Both the position numbers and the translations under genes were made by a program. From Antennarius striatus (lineage: Eukaryota; Chordata; Actinopteri; Lophiiformes; Antennariidae): a stretch of 64,000 nt of DNA. The DNA lies in assembly GCF_040054535.1 (NCBI RefSeq), contig NC_090785.1, positions 17,312,501 to 17,376,500 of the forward strand. Direction: 5' to 3'. This document shows, piece after piece, positions 1 through 12,716 of the stretch (position 1 is the stretch's first letter; every line of letters starts with the position of its first letter). A model generated the notes under the pieces. That model was not told the DNA's origin. It made no database searches and was given only the letters and a program-made list of their open reading frames with translations.

Positions 1-404
1 CAAGAATCCATCAGTGGGATTTTACAAAAACACACATTTCCATACGGGTTCTGTGAGAAAAAGGCCTGAAGGGAAGCAGAACCGCCCCTGGACGGGGTGA
101 AACTCCCCTGGAAACATCACGAAGCCACAACTTTCAACTGTATGCCTCATGTGTCAAATTAGGTTAAAATACTTGTACCTCTCTGAGCATGCTTTTTTTT
201 TTTTCCTTTTCTTTTTTTAATGCATGCTAATGTGTGAATAAGGAATTGTCTGCTTTCATTTCCATAACATGAGTCATGGATTTGCCTTAGATTTGCTTGG
301 TTGATTTTCAGTTATGCTTGAATACAAAATCCATCTCTGGAACTGTAAAAAAAAAAAAAAAAAAAAAAAAAGGACGAAGATTAGTGCTACAAGGTAGTCA
401 GATT

Positions 405-446
405 ACACACACACACACACTGTGGAGGACACACAAGCATGATCCG

Positions 447-516
<70 letters not shown>

Positions 517-520
517 ACAC
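405..520. repeat. (CA)n microsatellite, interrupted
   Basis: Runs of AC dinucleotides from 405-420 and again 449-520, separated by a short unique piece. The His-Thr-rich open frames across it are artefacts of the repeat. Confidence 0.95.
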
Positions 521-1700
521 TTTTCATAGGCCATTGCTTTGTGAAAGAGTCCTATGATTGTGAATTACTTCACCAAGACTGTTTTGATGAAAATGTATTG
601 CCTTGCCCTTGGAAATGTGGCACAGCAGTCGATATGGCTCTACAGACTCTCCGCTGAGAAGGCAGCAGACTAAAGATGGTGTTGGACTGAGGAAACAATA
701 GAGGAGAGTCGTTGGGGGGTGGGGGTGGGGGGTATTCTTTTGCAGAGTCGACTGTATTGGATTTGGATTGTAACATAGTAAGATCAAGTTAGGCTGAGAG
801 GAGCCGGTAAATATTACGTCGGAATCACAATAGACATGAGCCGATTGTTATTGCACCATTCTCACATTAATAATTCAATCATTTGACCTATGACATGATT
901 TCCCGTAAAACAATCTGATCCTCTGTGGTCAGATAGAGATATTTGAAATCTATGAGTGTGTGCTCTGGACGTCTGTGAATGTGTCTGTTTTGACCTTCCC
1001 AGAATGACACAGACCTGATGCCGCAGGCTAGAAGTATAATATTTAGAGGAGAGCAGAGAATAGATATCAGAAAGTGTGTGTAGCAGCTGAAATGGGCTAC
1101 AGCATTATCCGAGCTAAAGACGTAGCTCGCCCCAAGGGTGCTCCTATAAACGTGCCACAGAAATGTAAGGCCTTACTTCAGCTATGCTCTTAAAACTACG
1201 CAGCGCACTGGAAGAAGAGGCAGAAAATCAGTGTAATGTACACAGAGTGGATTAAATAGGAAAACAGCTGGTGGAAAGAGTGGAAACAAAGCTCTGTAAT
1301 ATTCTAACACATTGTTTAAAAGATCAATCCTGACAGAGGGAACATCACCATTCCAAGATGAGTAAATCTGCGGTTGCATGAACACACACGAAATAACAAC
1401 ACTTGCATGCATGTGCAGGGAAAAAAAAAAGCTGGGGTGCCATCCATCAAGCTGCAGACGGGAGCCTTGGAAGAGGGAATCTGTTCTGTGATGGCTGCAA
1501 ATGAGGACTGTGGCGGCGCTGTCACATTGCGTTTGGCTCGGACACGGGAGCCACCGGGGGCCACGAGAGGGGCGGAGGGCACGGACACAGTGTACAGATA
1601 TAATGAACTTGGGAGATGGCTGCAGCATGGCCAGACACTGTGATTCTGTCACAGCTAGTGGCGTGCTATTGCTGGTGCTGCAGGAAAAAAAAAATAAAAG

Positions 1701-1730
1701 GGAGGAAGGAAGGAAGGAAGGAAGGAAGGA
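1701..1730. repeat. (GGAA)n tract
   Basis: Tandem GGAA/GAAG tetranucleotides in a purine-rich block. GGAA repeats can bind ETS-family factors; nothing here shows that this one is used. Confidence 0.8.
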
Positions 1731-2567
1731 GGCGGGAGGGGAGAGGAAGTAAATTGAGTGCAGAGAAGAAATGAGTGAGGAAGGAACACAGGCGGTGATC
1801 AAGACTGGAAAACCAGAGGAGAAAGAGACGAAGATGGGGGGAATGCATGAGGAGCCCGGCAGAAAAGCAAGCCGCTAATCGCTGTTGGATTGTTGAGGCA
1901 AAACCAGAAGAATATTTGCTCTAATTAGAGCCAGCTAATGTGTCTCCAGGTATAAATGCTGTCAGCACTTTCCAGAGAATAATTAGAGGTGCGTTGTCCA
2001 AGAGAGCGGCGTGGCTCTCCCTTTGTTCATCATTAACAGTTCACTGACAACAAAAGTGGTGTTAATAGAATGTAATGTGGTCTCCTCACAAATTCGTTTG
2101 TTAAAATGGTCATCAGGGTAATGCAGAATAATTCCTTCCGTCTGTGCTCGTACCCAGAATTCCATGACTCCTCTTGCCTCCCTTGTGTCCCCCCTGCAAT
2201 TTCTTTCCTAATGTCCCGCATCGATTCCGGTCTGAGTTTTCTCCACAGCCTCTTTCTCTCTCCCCAACCCACCCCCCCTATCAGAATGACAAACATGATT
2301 TCATTGTGCGTTACAATCATCAGTCTTTGTAAAACACAAAAAAAAAAAAAAAATCCACTAGAAACAAATTAATTCAGCTTCAGAGACAAAGACAAATGTA
2401 TAGATTTATAACACCACACTTGAGTTCCCCATTGTGTTTTAATGCATCATAAACACTTGGTGTTTTTTGGTCTCTGTTCCAATAAAAACAGAGAGCGCGG
2501 GGGTGTAATATCTGGAGCTGGGGGAAATTAAAGCTGAAGTTCCTCTCCTCCTCAGTGCACCCACAGC

Positions 2568-2614
2568 GCACACACACACACACACGCACGCACGCACACA
2601 TACACACATGCACA
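2568..2614. repeat. (CA)n / CACG microsatellite
   Basis: Alternating purine-pyrimidine tract of CA with interspersed CG steps. No gene association seen. Confidence 0.85.
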
Positions 2615-4858
2615 CACACGCACAGTTAATCAGCAGCCTACAGAGAAATCTAAGACCACATCTACACCCAGTGGAGGGAACCTGATACAACCACATCTCT
2701 ACCCCCCCCCCTCCCTTCCCACATTCCCCTCTTTCTCTTAATCATCAACACACACATACTCCCGAAGATAAATTGGACGTGAGGTTCAGTATGATTAACT
2801 AAACTTAATGAAGACTGAAAGTGATCTCAAACAAGGTAACCATAGAAGGGAAGTCTTTGAGAAAACCCTTTTTTAAACGTCTGTCCTCTGATGCCATTTC
2901 CAAAAGTCCCCCCCCCCCCCCACCCCCTTTTTTTTTTCCATCCCTGCTTTCTATAATGCTATTTCCAAAAGTCTATTCAGTGTGTGGTGACAAACATAAA
3001 CCTTCTGACTGCTGGAAAAATAAATCATATTTTCAAGTGAAGACAAATGCCTTATCCGTTGGGAGTAGCCTCAGGCTACAGTCATAATGGCCTCCTTCTA
3101 TTTCTTTCTGCCTCCCTCTTTCTCGCTTTCTTTCTTTCTTTTGGTCTCCAGGCGGGGACTTTCCTAAACCAGCGTTATGTCCAGAAGCCTTTACACAACA
3201 CAAAGCTCCGGGCAATTCAGGAGCAACGTGGTGCATTCTTGTTTTAAGACTTATTTTAGGATAAACTCAAGGGCGGTGAATGGCGCTTTGTGTTCCAGTC
3301 ACACCTCTGGAACAGAATTATACTCCACGCTCTGCACGGAGTTGTTGTTCATGTGTGATCTGGTGTCACAGCCATAAAATCATGGATTTCCTAACGTCGC
3401 AGTCCCGGTGTGTGTTATGCCCGGGTCGGGCTCGGCCCGGCTCAGGGCCAGGCCAGCTGCAGAAGTCTGTCTCCTCTCCTCTCTCGCCTCCTCTGCTCTC
3501 AGTGCTATCAGGTTGCCACTCCTCCTCCTACAGCCCATTACACAGGCCTCTTTATGCTGCGCTAAAAGCTGCTCATGTTCAAACACTCCTGGGAAAAGCT
3601 CCTTAAAACATGTCAGGATGAGAGGCCCTGTCTGGTAAAATATTAATAGGAAGTTAATTGGTTGTTAATGGACTGGTGCTTGGGTAGGAATCGCCCTCCA
3701 TTAGATCGGCCACAGAACGGCCCATTCAGACGGGGTCATCTTACCACCTCCTCAGTTTAATTGTTTTCCGGTCACTGTAGCCGTTAGTTGTGGTAGCCTG
3801 GTGTTTAAGACATTACTGATGGTGTTTTATGGAAGGTCTTTCAAAGAAGTGTCAGACTCGTGCCGACCTCATTTGTATTGTGAGGGCTCGCTTTAGTTTG
3901 GCCATTCTTCCTCCCCTCTGGTTCAGTTTGAGGTAATCCTCTCACCTCCACAGTAACCCTTCCATACAAAAGTCACTCCTCGTGTTTTTTTTTTCAAATA
4001 CAAGGAAAGAGTTTGAACTTTTGTTGTTCGGGGCCAAGCGTGTTTGTTCTTTCTGCGGTTGTTGTTTCCCAAGAAAAAAAAAATCCCTCTTCTGCAAGGG
4101 TAGACATGTAATATTGATGCAGAGCAGACTCACAGAAACAGAAATCAAATGGAATCCAAACTGAGTTCAAATGTCGACATCAACACATACATTTTTGATC
4201 GTCGAAAACCTCAAGACGCCATTCCTTTTAAGGAAAGCCGCAAGGGCATGCCAGTGTAAATTTAGAAATAAGTGATATTTCAATCCCAACTTTCAATTCC
4301 AACTTTGTTCAGCTCCAATTCATTTATGAGAGAGACAAATTCTTGTTCAGGGAGGCTATTCAGGAAATGGGAGTCGAACAGCGGTCGAGGTTACGCTAAC
4401 TTTTTACAGTTTAGCCTTTTTAAATCCACCGTGTAAAAATAAACCAGCTCTCAGCGATGTGTCATTGTCTCACTGGCCTTTACTGCTTTTGTTAATATTG
4501 TGGGGGGAAAAAAAGGTCATACTTTTCATCAACATATATACATTTCTATATAAGTAACATAAAATAAAACCTGATCTAGTTGACTTTGTTAGACTCCAAT
4601 CAGCTGAAGCTTTTCTTTCTAATCAGCAGTTGTCACACTTTAATCCTGCATTGCACCTCTGATTAAAATGTGTTCTCTATTTACTCCCTTTTACTACCGT
4701 GAACTCCCTTTTTTGTGACTCTGGCTGCTTAATGGTAACCGTGTTCAAACGCTGACTGACTCCGTGTCCAATTACATTACGAAGCAAATGTCAATGTATC
4801 CAACAGATGTTGTTTTACCAAAGTGTTGAGCTGGTTTACGGCTGCAGATCGACACGCC

Positions 4859-4872
4859 GCCACTAGATGGTG
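4859..4872 (+). promoter_or_regulatory. CTCF-like motif downstream of ar
   Basis: Plus-strand sequence GCCACTAGATGGTG resembles the CTCF core CCACNAGRKGGC, preceded by CpG-containing bases. Motif similarity only. Confidence 0.35.
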
Positions 4873-5210
4873 ATGTTTCTCATAGGAACAGCCCCAGATG
4901 AGCTGCAGCCAGACCTACAGCACGACTGTGAGCTCTGGTTTCTGGCTGTGATCCATCACCTGGCTGGGTGGAGATGCACATGATTGTGGGGCTGAGTAAT
5001 GCGGTATGAGAAAATTCTTGTGTGTTTTGCTGTTGTCTGAAGCCGTCTGCCAACTTTACTGCATTTCAAAACCGAATGAGACAAGGAACACAATGACGCC
5101 ATTGTATTAATATTAGCAGGCAATCAAAAGACATGTTTGTACTATAACACTGTGCACGTCTCTCACCTTGCTCTCATCAGCCACAAACAGATACAGACTC
5201 ATGCCTCAGT

Positions 5211-5216
5211 TTTATT
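5211..5216 (-). terminator. candidate ar poly(A) signal
   Basis: TTTATT on the plus strand is AATAAA on the minus strand, about 1 kb beyond the ar stop codon. It would give a roughly 1-kb 3' UTR. Other weaker signals are possible, so the exact 3' end is uncertain. Confidence 0.35.
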
Positions 5217-6205
5217 ACACATTAATGTTGCATCGACTGAACAGATTAATCACTGGACTTCTTAACGTTCAGCAAACTTGTCAGGAAGAAGAAGCGAACA
5301 CATGATTCACAACAAGCACTTAAAAAGAACACTTTAGGAAACAGTAGAAAAGTTTGAAATGTGCACTATGGAAATGTTGGACTTCATTTTTGACACTCTT
5401 AAACACGAAAAACATATTTTAAAAAAATGGTACCTATTGTGTTAACTGTCTAATAAATCATTCTAGTGCTTTTGTTTGTTATTTTGCAAATTTTTTCTTC
5501 ATTGTTTTTGGTGTGACCTTTTCGAAGTCGAGCGATTCATGAATATACATTTGGGTTTTGCAGTCACTTGCAGTTTAAAGGTGTATTTGTTGTCTTGACA
5601 CCTGAAACCACTGGTCGGTCATAAGGTGTGAACAGCTTAAAAAAATTTTTTTTTTTGCCTTTTGGCAAGACGTGTTTTCTTAGGATGCGTGCCAACACCG
5701 AGTATTAACTGTCAATCAACACCTTTGTTCATCTCAGGTGCATACAATAACATTCATTGTGGAACGAGCTCGTCCAAATGTCACTGTACTGTACAGACGA
5801 GCTACGGTTGATGTGAAGTCTGGAAATGTGTCAAAGACACGCAATGCCTTTATATCAGAGTGAAGATGTCTGCATGCTGTGCAGATGGCCAGCTTGTGTA
5901 GAGAAATGCATGCTAAAAGGTTTCTTAATCAGCTCCAGAAACATTGTTTTTGTGTGATACAGGTAACAGGCAATAAGAGCAAGAGAGTAGATGCAATTAC
6001 AAGACTAAAAGAATGCACTGTATGTCCTTATTTTAATGTCCACGCCTCATGTTTAATGCCTCACTACCTCCCTTTGTGACCCTAGGTACAAAGAAGTGTG
6101 TTTGGTGTCAAACCGTAAGCCTTCACCAGCTTTAAAAGAAAGAAAATGCCCAACACCTGGCGGCGGAGCTCGAGTGACATAAACAACAATCACAGAGGCT
6201 CCTCT

Positions 6206-9200
6206 CTAAGCTGTGTTGTGGAAAAGGATGGGCTTGACCATGCCGGACAGGATCTTGGGCACGTGAACGCTCACGATCTCGGAGATCATCTCTGGGAAGT
6301 TGACCCGCGTTTGCAGGGACTGAGCTTGGATGAACAGATCGTAGGTGAACTGGTGTAACTTCCTCACAATCTGAAAATAAGAAATATATGAGAGAGGAAG
6401 ACGAGATGATACATGGGATTATGATGAAGACAGGTGACACACCTGACTGTGTGCGGCCTTTAAAAACAACACAGGATAGATGAGAGGGGCAATAACAAAG
6501 GGCACTGAAGCCTGTCTGTGAGCTCTAAGAGGTGATTTGAACAGATGACACTGATAGAGATGCTCCAAGCTCCACAAGCTAAAAGGACTGAACTTCCAAG
6601 TCTTGATCAAGTGTGGTTTTCTGCTTAAACGGCTCCGTCAGACAATCCCCGGCTGCCCTCCGGCTCATGAGGCATTAGAAGGTGAGTGGGACAAAGACAG
6701 CCGAGCCTTTAAGGATAAACCCACAGTGAAAGACTGCTGCAGCGGGAAACTTTACTGCTCTGGCAACACCTAAATCACTGATGTCAGGAGTTTTACTTTG
6801 GCGTATGTTTGTTCTCACCAGCATTAAAAGTTCTATTGAGGAAAGTAGATTATCTGCGCCCTCTAGTGGTTGTATATCTAACAGCAATATATCTAAAAAG
6901 CAAGACATACTTCTGATTGAAATTTTCTTTTACAATAATAAATATTTAATTTTAGCTTTTTATTTAATTACAGCTTTTCAGGTTTTATCTTTGTTTTATG
7001 TTTATATGTAAAAAATTTAATTATGCTTTGCATATACAGCAAAATACCTTGTTGTGGGTTTTCATCGAGAGTCACCTGTATATCTGTTATTTTCTTTGTG
7101 TCAAATCCTTTGATTCGAATTTAATATAACCTAAATCCAAGCTAAAATGAAAACAGCTTTAAAAATCAACATAATATTCTAGTGGATATAAAAAGATCAA
7201 ATATAAATGCAATTCATTGTGTGCCGGCAAAAGGACATTTATGACTCAGCCTTAGCATCTGACAGGTAAATTATTTACTTGCTATTTATCTTTAACCACG
7301 GTGAATTGTGTAAAGTGAGGTTTTTGCCAAGGAAAAAATTCTCTAAAGTAAAATAATAAAATATTGTATTACTTCAATTTGCATATCATTTGGATAAATA
7401 AATGCTGGTATTTCCTTTCCAAAAAAACAACAACAAAAAAAAACAAGCATAACAAAGGTCACAGCTGTAATTTAAATAAAAACAGAAAAAGGTTTTAAAT
7501 GTAATAATTAGTTGCCATTAAGTGAACTAATCCACTCATGTAATGATCCAAAAACCTCCATTAAGTTTGTTAGTAAATGAATACTGTATTACTCAGAGCT
7601 GGGTGTGGTGTGTGCTCACATCAGTGAGAACAGCTGTGAGGCACTAAAAAAAGAAAACAATAATTTTTTTAAATTGTGGATGACATGAGAAGAGAAAGAA
7701 AAAGGAAACGACCACGTAGAAAGTCACCAGCACCACATTCATAAGCCAAACCCTGAGGCAGCCCTTAGGGGTCAGCAGGCGGTGATGGGACCGCCGTTTC
7801 ACACAAAAACAGAAACTTTTTATTGTGTTCTAGTCTACTGTTTACTTTACCGTTGTCTTATTAACGGGCAAAACACCACTCTATTGAAGATGATGATATC
7901 ATTTGACTGTGTCAAGCATGTCTTTTGTTGTTCCTGACAGCCTTTATCATGGAAACAGACACAGACAGCCTGCTAATGCCAAAAAAAACAGCCAAATAAT
8001 GACGTTGGACTGTCTGGTTTTTTTTGCACTGCAGACTGTTGACTATATCAACGCTCCTCTGATGCAGACTCGCTAAACCACTACTGCGATCTTCTTCTGT
8101 GGTTTTTACTAGGAAAAGTTCAAGCAACTACTTAACTGTGGAACAGGGAACATTTTAAAAGTCAAAGAAATTCCTTTGCAGTGTAAATGAGGCCTTTGTG
8201 TCCAAGAAAAACATTACTTACAAATCTATACCGCACTTTGAAAAAAAAAAAAAATTGTTCTTTCTTGCTAAACACTTTGTGCTGTTACAAGAAAAGTGAA
8301 ACATGATCCTGTTGCAACTTCAAATTGAGAAAGATATGATATATATTAAATATCTTGTCAGAAGGATTGTCCCGTCGTCGTTTTTATAACAGTAACCGGA
8401 GGTACGTGATGTCTTTGAGAGCTGCACTGTGTCTCTTACCGACTGGAGGGAGTCCAGGAGCTGTGTGAGCTGAAACAGCCTCTGAGTCCGGGTGGTCTCT
8501 CCACAATGGCTGGCCAAGCGGTCCAGCTCCTTGATGTAGGAGGTCCGTAGTTCATCGAAACATCGCTGGCTCTTCAGGCCCTCTATTGGCACTGTGACCA
8601 CAAAGCCAGAGCAAAACAATAACTCCATCCCTCCCACCAGTTCTCTAAAGTAGGTCTGCACGTTATTGTGGTCATGTTTCATTTGTTGAGCGGACATCTG
8701 GTTTTTTTTTTAAATATATTTTCGGATTACTCACTGATGCTGAAGAGAACCAGGGCCTTCATGCAGAGGAACTCCTCCTGGGTGACCTTCAGCATACAGA
8801 ACCTTTGGGAGAGCAGCTTCATCCTTACACAGTGTTCATACATACTCGACACATGCATCCTCTCGCTGTGAGACGGGTGGGGGGGGGGGACAAAAAACAA
8901 CAACAAAAAAACAGCATGAGAGGAGGAAGAAGGAGCTCATGATGCGACAAAACAGAGATGTGCGAAATCGAGAGAGGGTCGGTCAGGAGGGAGGAACATG
9001 GAAAGGTAAAGGGCAATTAGTGGTGTCAGAAGTAAGAGCAAATGGAAAAGAAGAAAAAGAAGTGGAGGTGAGAAAAACGAGCAAGACGGATGATGGAGAA
9101 AGGAATGACAGAGAGGCAGAGGAAAATGAAGGTCGGTAGTAAGGGCAGGCTTATCCATTACCATGCAGGTCAGGAGCAGTGTGACAGTATGACAGAGGTC

Positions 9201-12200
9201 TAATATAGACCGAATAAGTTTTGCTAATGTTGCACGAAATGCCAGCCAAGTAAAAACGATTCTGAGGGCCTTTGGCTGGATTTAATATTCTTAACAACAT
9301 CCTCCTTCAGCACTGACGACTTTTCACTGATAAGCGGAGGTGGAATTCTTCCTTATATATATTATATACAATGATTTCTTTCAGACTCTTGTGTTTAGCT
9401 TTTTAGACGGTGAAAGAAGAAATAAATCGCGGCAGCTAAAGGGCCGAAAGAAGTTTCAGTGCAAATGGAAACTTGTCAAAGTGTAAAAAGAAGCAGCGCA
9501 ATGTTGCAGAAGGTCTAACAGCGAATTGGCAACGACGAGGGAATAAATCAAGATGGTGATCTGTCTGTATCTGCAGCTGTTTATGTCAGATGCAAAATAA
9601 AGTAGTGAGAACGGAACAAATATATTCACTCTCCTGTCTACAATAGACAAAACTTGTTGTATTATGTTAACATTTTCACCCAGTGATACAATAATAATCA
9701 CAGTTTTAGCAAAACAAATTTCCCTTATTTTGTCAAGGTTTGACCAACTTTAGTTAACTTCCGTGCAGAACTCCACAGACGAGTATTTTACTGGACTTAC
9801 TCATTGAAGACCAGGTCTGGAGCAAAGTACAGCATAGAGCTGTTGGTCAGGGTGTAAGACCTCCATCCCAATGCAAACACCATCACCCCCATCCATGACA
9901 ACTGAATCACTGACATCTGATCATCCACATGCAGGTCACGGAAACCTGTTAACAACACAGTTTAATCACGCAGATGCTTGTGAGAATCGCTTACATAAAA
10001 ACATTGGAACCGCAGGGGTCATAAAAACAAAATTCTGGCCGCTTTCCACGTTTTTCTTTTGTCTAAAATAATGAACACAGCCCCCTCTAGCGGTCAATAC
10101 AGGAACTGGCTGATTGACGTGTCAACGGATTGGTTGCTCTACCAAGTTTTTCTGGAAGAAAACTTTCAAACTAACCAGTTTCTTATTTGTTTTCCTAATA
10201 GCTTTAAAGTTTTCTTAGATTAAAGTGATGTTGGAAGAACTCAGGTGAGGCTCCTTAGCTACTGACTCATCCAGTGTTTTCCACTCCCTAGCTCAATGTG
10301 TTTTATGTTTTCCTTCACACCAAGTACAAATATTTGGGCAAGTACAGTGGTACCTCTACTTACGAAATTAATTGGTTCTGGAAGAAATGACGTAAGTAGA
10401 AAATGACGTAAGTAGAGACGCGTTTTCCATGCAAACGCCCTAATCCGTTCCAAGCCCCGACATAAATGTTTAATTAAGCATAAAAATGCATCAAAACATG
10501 TAACAAATACATGTTCCGATTAGATTATTGCACAATAAATAAGAGTTGTGCATAATGTAAAAAAACAAAGATTAAAGAATAAAAACGACGGTCATTTACC
10601 TTTAAACTGCTGTCCTCATTGTTTTTTGCCCTCTTTGGTTCATGCGCTCTTGCCTAACGATGTCGAACAACAGAGTGAATTCCAGTCCTCCTTTTAAACT
10701 TCTCCAACCACCCACGTGATGCCTTAAACTCCTTAAACTCCCCTTTGTTTTAATAACGTGGCGATTGAAGATACATTACGGCCATATTCTTTGGCGAGAT
10801 CAACCAAACGCATCCCTTTCTCATGCTTTTCATCTCTTGCTTTGTTTGTACAGACAAAAAAACTCTTTTCCTCATCTTTTCTTTTCCTCTTTTTTCCGTC
10901 ACTTTCTTGGGGTCCATAGCGAATACTCAAAAAGTTAATATATTTACGTAAAACTATTGGAACACTTCATGGGTCGAGGGTCGAATGACAAGGACCCTGC
11001 ATAAACAACGATCTAGCTCCACACAGAGGTCCCTCTTAGCCAATGGGATGCCAGGAAGAAGGAAGATACTAGTTAATAGCCAATGGCAGATCAGCTATGA
11101 GAATGTTGCGTTCAGGAACCTGTGGGAGCTGCGAGTATCAACCCATACTGTATTTTTACCTTTCGTAAGTCGAAATTTCGTTCCTAACTAGAGGCAATAT
11201 TTTCCTGCTGAGAAATTTCGTAAGTAGAAAATTTCGTAAGTAGAGACATTCGTAAGTAGAGGTACCACTGTATTACAAAAAAATCCAAAACACAAATATG
11301 ACTGCTATTGCAGACATTCAACAGCCCTAATAGAAACGCCTATAAGCAGCACGGACTTGTCTGCAGAGTGTAACCTTGGCCTAGACGGCTTTACCTGGAA
11401 TCGCCTTGGCCCAGCGCACCACGGTTACCAGCTGTCTTTCCCCCAGCTCATTGAGGCTGGTGAGCAAGGACGCTGGGCTGTCTGGCAGCGCGTGGTCATG
11501 CCCGGCATTGACCATAGCCGGCTCGATGGTCTGCAAGATGCTGAGCAGTGAGAGGCAGGAGCGCAGGGTCGGAGGGATGCCTAGAACGGCTTGAGATGCT
11601 GTTCAAGACATAGACCGGACAAATGAACAGAAAAATCACACCTTTAGCATTTGGCAGTGATACGTGTGCTTCGTGACAACCATTCCTCACTTTGAGCCAC
11701 AGACGCTGTACTTGTGGACTCACAGGGGATGTCTTTCTTTCTGGTTCGTTCGCCCCACTCTCCGGAGCTCCAGGGAGCCACAGGTTGCTCCTCCTCTCCG
11801 TTCCTGACTTGCGCTGCTCCCTTCAGCCTGCGACCTGGAATCCACAGAGACACGGTCAAAAACAAGAGGGTGAAAAGGATTTCAGACGTTTCTACCCTGA
11901 GGGATCACACAGCCGATAGCCATACAAATCTAGAATTAAAACGGGGACAGAGTTTAACAAATGATTCCAGATTTACAGTGTTCAAAATATTTCATTAATT
12001 TCCTGAAATACATTTCTAACACTGTATTTAAGCTGAAACATTTGCTTATTACATCCTGCTCCAGTATATGCCATGTGTCTGACCACCCTGACTTTCCAAA
12101 ACACACACCACGCATATTTTCCCCTCCATATCGGTGTCTGATTCATCTCTTATTTTTGCTTCCTCACCTTTCAGGCTCATTCCCGACATGAAGCAACGCT

Positions 12201-12476
12201 TCAAACGACAAGAGGCGCAGTTTTTCCGCCTCAATTTGTCGATGGTGCAGTCGTTCCGGCTGGCGCACAGGTGGTTCTGCTTACCTGTGGCACACAAAAA
12301 GTTCTGGGGAATGATAGAGGACTCCAACAATGCCTCTAATTCCACTCATAGCAACGACATGTGGGTGTTTGCTGCTAACAAATAACTCACAATACCTCTT
12401 AATGTCAGGTCACTGTGCCCTGCTTCCACGAATGAGGGAGTGGGTGTAAGAAATTAAATCAGCAGACGGGTAATTG

Positions 12477-12523
<47 letters not shown>

Positions 12524-12667
12524 CACCCACCTGCAGCCGCCCTTTTGAAGAATACTTTGCAGCTGCCACAGGTGACTGCTCCATAGTGACAACCAGAGGC
12601 GTCGTCGCCGCACACCTGACACACTCTCCTGTCTGACAGGTACACACCAGGAAACAAATCATCATGC

Positions 12668-12716
<49 letters not shown>

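Larger units (their letters stand above)
1..5210. other. intergenic DNA 3' of ar, no gene recognised
   Basis: About 5.2 kb without a supportable coding exon on either strand. Open frames here are short, have low-complexity or unrecognised translations, and lack flanking splice signals. It holds a poly-A run (about 347-372), a (CA)n tract (405-520), a GGAA tract (about 1701-1730), a mixed CA/CG tract (about 2568-2614) and homopolymer C/T runs near 2910-2940. Stretches near 1840-2000 and 3300-3800 are free of simple repeats and look like ordinary unique DNA that could hold conserved non-coding elements; that is a guess. In mammals OPHN1 follows AR on this side, but I could not find an ophn1 exon here. 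Confidence 0.6.

Noticed and set aside
1182-1802. 206-codon minus-strand frame
   Set aside because: Ser/Phe/Leu-rich translation of GA-rich DNA, no splice context, no recognisable domain.
1-6100. Search for ophn1 exons next to ar
   Set aside because: No exon-like segment with a recognisable oligophrenin sequence was found.
11644-11690. ar exon 4 continuing through to AAAG|GTGTGA
   Set aside because: The frame contains a TAA stop before that donor; the earlier donor at 11691 restores frame.
12629-12630. Inner AG as the main acceptor of ar exon 2
   Set aside because: It gives only 98 nt versus 152 in mammals and drops residues resembling the fish AR pre-finger segment; kept only as a possible alternative.
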